7,569 nt of DNA, taken from the NCBI GenBank assembly GCA_009782865.1, contig WRIF01000066.1:1-7569 (forward strand), in the 5' to 3' direction. Position numbers and translations under genes: made by a program. The notes below the pieces were generated by a model. The model saw nothing but the letters and a program-made list of their open reading frames with translations, did not search any database and was not told the DNA's origin. Shown here piece after piece: positions 3,958 through 7,569 of this stretch; the stretch's first letter is position 1; every line of letters begins with the position of its first letter. This DNA is from Promicromonosporaceae bacterium. GTDB lineage: Bacteria > Actinomycetota > Actinomycetes > Actinomycetales > Cellulomonadaceae.

Positions 3958-5541
3958 ATGCCTCGCCTGCAAACATCGCGCTACACCGTGGCCGGGTGCC
4001 CGTCCCGGCTCGTGGCACTGGCCCTGACGGCGCTGTTCGCCCTGTCCGGTTTCGCCGCCGGCCTGCCGGCCGCCCCGATCACCCCGCCCGCGGGGCGTTC
4101 GATGATGGCCATCTACGATGTCACCCTGCGGGCGGATGACACCTTTGACTTCCAGCAGCAGTTTGTGGTGGACCGTTCCATGGCCGGGGAGATCGGGTTC
4201 GATGCCGACGTCTTCGGAGACGACTTCACCCACATGATCGAATGGCTAGAAGACGACCTGGAATGGGCCGGGGCCGGCAACATCTCCGTCACGCAGCTGG
4301 ACCTCGCTGACCACGTGGGCTTCGTGATGTCCGCCACTGGAATCCCGCTCGAGGAGCTGGAGTGGTTTGTGTTCGATGTCACGGCCGAGCGGGACGGCGA
4401 TGAGTTTGTGGTGGGCGGGGCCATGGACATGACCTGGGGCGACCTGGATGCCTGGGAGGCAGAAGACCTGGCGATGGCGCAGACAATGTGGCTCGCGGTC
4501 AACGTGACGTTTCCCGGACCGGTGAGCCAGGCCAACGGCACCCGCGCGGGCAGCCACACCGTGACCTGGGTTCCCGTGGCCGGGGAGGTGAACGAGTTCT
4601 CCGCCCGCGGTGGCGCCACCCCCTCCGGGACCGCGGAGGCGGGCCTGGGGGCCAGCCTCGGAGGCCTGGTGGGCGACCTGCCCGCCGGGGGAGGCGCGGA
4701 CACTGGAAACGGAGCGGGCCAGCAGGCTGGCACGCAGCCTGGGAGCTCCACCCCGCCGGCCGGCACCCAGCAGATGATCAACATTGCCATCGTCTTCCAC
4801 GACGACGAGACCTTTGACCTGCGGTACCGGCTCGCCATGACGGACGAGGCCCTGGAGATGGTCGGCCTGCACAGCGATGAGTTGCTGAGTTGGCGGGACG
4901 ACGGCCCGGTCCATCCCTTCACCTTTGGGGACCTCACCGGGTCAGCCATCCACCGCCAGAGGTTGCCGCTGGGGGAACTGTGGCGCTACCTTCCAGGGCT
5001 GCAGGTGATTCGTGAGGACGACGGATTCCGGGTACTCGGTCGGCCAGCGTTTGGCATTGAGCATCCGGAGTTGCTGTTGATGACGGACGGTGGGGAACCC
5101 GTCCCCAACCCGGAAATGCCAACCTGGATTCTGCTCGACCTGACCCTGCCCGGCGAGGTCGAAGAGACCAATGGCTTCGCCTCGCCCCCCGATCCTCATG
5201 GCAACACCACCATCTCTTGGTGGCCGGAGGCCGTCACGCGCACGGAAATCATCGCCCTTTCCGCGGGGATGTCTGCCGCCGCTGGCGAGGAGGCCCTGGC
5301 TCTTCCGCCCTCTCCCGAGCCGATCGAGGCCGATGACGCGGCGGAAGCACCCATCGCCGCCGAAGAGGCGGGCGGGCTTCCCCCCGTGGCCTGGGTGGGC
5401 ATCGGCGCCGCATCTGGGGCCGCGCTGGTCGGCCTGGCGGTGCTGCTGCCGCGGACGCTACGGCGCAAGCGCCCTGCGGATGCGCTGCTCGGAGACGGTG
5501 CCATCGGTGCCGAGCTGCTGGGCGAAGAACGAGACACGTAA
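3958..5541 (+). CDS. Secreted, C-terminally anchored protein with two tandem LppM-like domains
   Basis: This 527-residue protein has a signal peptide (hydrophobic core about 18-38, ending GLPAAP). LppM-like domain 1 spans about 49-218, a Gly/Ser/Pro linker 219-271, and LppM-like domain 2 about 272-439. An Ala/Glu linker follows, then a transmembrane helix (about 475-498), a basic stop-transfer RRKR and a short tail. Both domains share the LppM layout: a first strand with a DD-x-TFD turn (60-64; 282-287), a GIPLEEL/RLPLGEL element, an FPGPV/LPGEV-x-x-x-NG motif (185-194; 397-406), a TVTW/TISWW strand and a final 'E-x-x-A-L/R-A-G'. Mycobacterium tuberculosis LppM is a single-domain lipoprotein with a similar C-terminal helix, linked to host-cell interaction and mannosylated lipids. 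Here there is no lipobox: the only early cysteine (14) precedes the hydrophobic core. It is therefore probably a type I membrane protein displayed outside. Function is unknown. The last 28 codons overlap hrpA on the other strand. Confidence 0.8.
   Translation: MPRLQTSRYTVAGCPSRLVALALTALFALSGFAAGLPAAPITPPAGRSMMAIYDVTLRADDTFDFQQQFVVDRSMAGEIGFDADVFGDDFTHMIEWLEDDLEWAGAGNISVTQLDLADHVGFVMSATGIPLEELEWFVFDVTAERDGDEFVVGGAMDMTWGDLDAWEAEDLAMAQTMWLAVNVTFPGPVSQANGTRAGSHTVTWVPVAGEVNEFSARGGATPSGTAEAGLGASLGGLVGDLPAGGGADTGNGAGQQAGTQPGSSTPPAGTQQMINIAIVFHDDETFDLRYRLAMTDEALEMVGLHSDELLSWRDDGPVHPFTFGDLTGSAIHRQRLPLGELWRYLPGLQVIREDDGFRVLGRPAFGIEHPELLLMTDGGEPVPNPEMPTWILLDLTLPGEVEETNGFASPPDPHGNTTISWWPEAVTRTEIIALSAGMSAAAGEEALALPPSPEPIEADDAAEAPIAAEEAGGLPPVAWVGIGAASGAALVGLAVLLPRTLRRKRPADALLGDGAIGAELLGEERDT
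5458..5541. other. 84-bp tail-to-tail coding overlap
   Basis: The final 28 codons (including stops) of the LppM-like gene (+) and of hrpA (-) occupy the same bases in exactly complementary codon register. The hrpA TAG is the complement of a CTA leucine codon (residue 501) in the LppM-like gene. The TAA of the LppM-like gene is the complement of a TTA leucine codon in hrpA. The hrpA part is the conserved family C-terminus; the LppM-like part is only the cytoplasmic tail, so hrpA probably dictates the sequence. No terminator hairpin stands between the two genes. Confidence 0.9.
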
Positions 5542-7569
5542 CTCCTCGATCTGCCAGCGCACATCCAACAACTCCGGGCTCGGGTGGGCGCCCGCGCGGG
5601 CCAGCGCGCCGTCGTAAGCCTGCTGCACCTGCGTGAGGCGCCAGGTGAGCTCCGCGTCGCGCGCCGGGTTGCCGGCGGCCTTCTCCAGGCGGTGGCTGTC
5701 CGCGCGCAGGTAGCGCACCAGCATCGGCAGGCGCCGCGGCGAGGTATCCGCCACGAAACCAGGATAGATCAGGGTGGCGAGGTGGCCCCGGATGTCCTGC
5801 AGGACACCGAGCAGGGCCAGCGACTGGGTCGCCTTCACCTCCGCCTGCAGCGCCCGCGCCGCCGTCAAGGCCGCCCCGACATCGCCGGCGATCCGGTAGA
5901 CCTCATCCTCCAGCCGCTGACGCACCTCGGCCCGCACCTCGTCGTACGCTGCGGCGGTGCGAATCGCCCCGGCCGCCGGGACCAGTGAGGCGATGGCCGC
6001 CCGGTGCAGGTCAGTGACCAGGGCCGCCGTGTTCGGGTAGGGCGAGGCCGCCAGGGCCAGCGCCTGGCCAGCCCCCCACCGCGAGGTCACCCGGGCGTCG
6101 GCGAGTCGGTTGGCGGCCAAGAGCAGCGCCCGCACGCCCCCCGCATGGGCTTCGTCCCGTTCCTCGGGGGTGGCGAGCACCCGCAGGCAGACGGCGGAGT
6201 CCAGCGCGGCGACCAGCGCCGGGTAGCCGCGCACGATGGCTCCCCCGGCGATGGCTGTCTCCACAGATTCTGGAATCTCTACCGGGAACTCGGTCACGTT
6301 GTCGCGCTCCAGGCCGACGGTTTCCGGCGTGTTCGCACCAGGCCCACCCCCTGCCTGGGCGCGCTCCCTGGCGGCGCCCCGGCCGGGAACGCTGTCGTGG
6401 TTCTTCTCGCCCTGTCCCTTCCCACCAGGCTGATCGGCTCCCTGGGTGGCCCCCTGGCGCGCCTCCTCGAGCGCCACCCCCACGGCGCCGCGCACCGCCG
6501 AGGCCACCGCGGCGGCCGCCGGCCCGGCCAGGGACCGTTGCAGCGCGAGCAGGCTGGTCGACGCCTGGTCTCCCACCTGGAAGGTGAGGCGCAGATGGGA
6601 GGGCAGGCGGGCGGCCTGCTCGTCGTCGAAGGTTGTCTCCGGGATGACCACGCCGCGCAGGTCGCGGACGGCCCGGGCGAACGCGGCGGAGAAGGGCTCG
6701 GCCATGTCACCGGCCCGCGCCATGTCGGCCCAGGCGGGCGTGTTGGTGCGCAGCCAGGCGGCCACCAGCGAGCCGACATCGGGGGCGGGCACCAGCTGTA
6801 CGCGCAGGGCCTTGGGCAGGGAGCGGATGGTGCCGATGCAGAGGTCTTCCAGCAGGCCGGGCACCAGCCAGTCGAAGCCCTGCGGGTACACGCGCGGCAG
6901 CACGGCGAGGGGAATGTGGACGGTGACCCCGTCGCGCGCGCTGCCGGGATCAAACTCGTAGGTCAGGGGGAGTTGCAGGTCGCCCTGCGGCCAGAACTCG
7001 GGAAAGGCTCCCGAGTCCAGGTGGTGCTCGGGGGGCAGGAGGTCGTCCAGGGTGAGGGTCAGCAGGTCGGGCTGTCCCCGCCGGGCCTTGCCCCACCAGC
7101 GGTCGAAGTGCCGGGCCGAGACGATCTGCTCGGGCAGGCGCTCGTCGTAGAAGTCGAACAGGTCGTCGTCGCTGGCCAGCAAGCCCCGCCGTCGGGCCCG
7201 CGCCTCAACCTGCTCCGCCTCCGCCAAGGTCGCCTGATTGTCCCGCCAGAAGCGATGGTGCGTGGACCACTCTCCCTGGACGAGGGCGTGCCGGATGAAC
7301 AGCTCGCGGGCGGCCGGGGCATTCACGCGAGCGTAGAGGATCTGCCGGTCGGCCACGATGGGAACTCCGTAGAGCAGCACCTTCTCGGTCACCATCGCCG
7401 CCCCGTTGCGCTTGGACCAGCGCGGGTCCGAGTAGGTGCGCTTGGCGATGCCCCCGGCCAGCGGCTCGGCCCACTCGGGATCGATGCGGGCCACCGTCCG
7501 CGCCCAGAGGCGGGAGGGCCCCACCAAGTCCCCCCCCATGATCCAACCCGGCCGCTTCCTGGAACAGGG
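5458..7569 (-). CDS. hrpA: ATP-dependent RNA helicase HrpA, C-terminal half (5' end outside window)
   Basis: The 703 visible residues begin mid-protein: the frame is open to base 7569, so the ATG at 7539 is internal. They correspond to the DUF3418 half of HrpA, which follows the DEAH helicase and OB-fold parts (all outside the window) in a protein of about 1,300 residues. Diagnostic pieces, numbered from the window edge: DLVGPSRLWARTVARI (14-29), YSDPRWSKRNGAA (46-58), FDWLVPGLLEDL (232-243), IRSLPKALRVQLVPAPD (248-264), RGYPALV (447-453) and ELRVSFFAQQLGT with VSEQRI near the end. HrpA proteins are SF2 helicases; the E. coli enzyme acts on mRNA and on stalled or collided ribosomes in the cytoplasm. 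A Gly/Ala-rich, charged linker (about 370-420) separates the two parts of DUF3418. The gene ends inside the convergent LppM-like gene, overlapping it by 84 bp. Confidence 0.92.
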   Translation of the reverse strand, partial: PCSRKRPGWIMGGDLVGPSRLWARTVARIDPEWAEPLAGGIAKRTYSDPRWSKRNGAAMVTEKVLLYGVPIVADRQILYARVNAPAARELFIRHALVQGEWSTHHRFWRDNQATLAEAEQVEARARRRGLLASDDDLFDFYDERLPEQIVSARHFDRWWGKARRGQPDLLTLTLDDLLPPEHHLDSGAFPEFWPQGDLQLPLTYEFDPGSARDGVTVHIPLAVLPRVYPQGFDWLVPGLLEDLCIGTIRSLPKALRVQLVPAPDVGSLVAAWLRTNTPAWADMARAGDMAEPFSAAFARAVRDLRGVVIPETTFDDEQAARLPSHLRLTFQVGDQASTSLLALQRSLAGPAAAAVASAVRGAVGVALEEARQGATQGADQPGGKGQGEKNHDSVPGRGAARERAQAGGGPGANTPETVGLERDNVTEFPVEIPESVETAIAGGAIVRGYPALVAALDSAVCLRVLATPEERDEAHAGGVRALLLAANRLADARVTSRWGAGQALALAASPYPNTAALVTDLHRAAIASLVPAAGAIRTAAAYDEVRAEVRQRLEDEVYRIAGDVGAALTAARALQAEVKATQSLALLGVLQDIRGHLATLIYPGFVADTSPRRLPMLVRYLRADSHRLEKAAGNPARDAELTWRLTQVQQAYDGALARAGAHPSPELLDVRWQIEELRVSFFAQQLGTDGTVSEQRIRRALAP

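Noticed and set aside
3997..3999. Cys14 of the LppM-like protein as a lipidated cysteine
   Set aside because: It precedes the hydrophobic core of the signal peptide, whereas a lipobox cysteine must follow it; no other cysteine is placed suitably.
3132..4139. 335-residue plus-strand open frame
   Set aside because: It is antisense to the MFS gene and runs through the divergent promoter region into the LppM-like gene in another frame; it is Gln/Gly/Arg/Asp-rich with no recognisable fold.
4113..4949. 278-residue minus-strand open frame
   Set aside because: It is Ser/Pro/Thr-rich antisense of the LppM-like gene, without start signals or domain features.
7537..7539. ATG at 7539 as the real start of the DUF3418 protein
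   Set aside because: The frame stays open to the window edge, and the residues just before it (KRPGWIM) fit the HrpA family, so this Met is internal.
1..7569. tRNA, rRNA, CRISPR array, insertion sequence ends, riboswitch
   Set aside because: No cloverleaf-like segment, regular spacer-repeat array, transposase, terminal inverted repeat pair or recognisable riboswitch core was seen on reading either strand.

Overview
The window is GC-rich DNA that reads like an actinobacterium. It carries PASTA repeats behind a linker typical of actinobacterial PknB-type kinases, an LppM-domain surface protein (a family best known from Mycobacterium), and an HrpA-type helicase with a DUF3418 C-terminal half. 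I cannot assign a genus; a Propionibacteriaceae-like organism is only a guess.

Layout. (1) Bases 1 to about 220 differ in composition (hand count: 107 G/C in the first 190 bases, about 56%; bases 421-480 have 43 in 60). On the minus strand they encode an internal piece of a SpoVB/MurJ-like flippase of Bacillota type, cut off at both ends. It abuts, head to head, (2) a plus-strand membrane protein with four PASTA repeats (204-1349) that looks like the decapitated C-terminal part of a PASTA Ser/Thr kinase. This junction is probably an assembly or amplification chimera and otherwise a rearrangement. (3) A LysR-family regulator (1481-2392, +), probably translated from a leaderless mRNA. (4) A strong 16-bp hairpin containing the lysR stop codon, between lysR and (5) a convergent MFS transporter (complement 2493-3728), which probably starts at a TTG. 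(6) A 229-bp divergent promoter region (3729-3957) with an AT-rich palindrome on the transporter side and a 14-bp tandem repeat on the other. (7) A secreted, C-terminally anchored protein with two tandem LppM-like domains (3958-5541, +). (8) The C-terminal half of an HrpA-type helicase (complement 5458 to beyond 7569), whose last 28 codons are antisense to the last 28 codons of gene 7.

The genes do not form one pathway. Two (PASTA, LppM-like) act at the cell surface, one is a transporter, one a transcription factor, and one an RNA helicase linked to translation. The most interesting points are the duplicated LppM architecture without a lipobox, the tail-to-tail coding overlap in which each gene's stop codon forces a rare leucine codon in the other, the paired regulatory repeats in the divergent region, and the suspicious junction near base 210. 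I see no tRNA, rRNA, CRISPR array, insertion sequence or evident multi-gene novel system.
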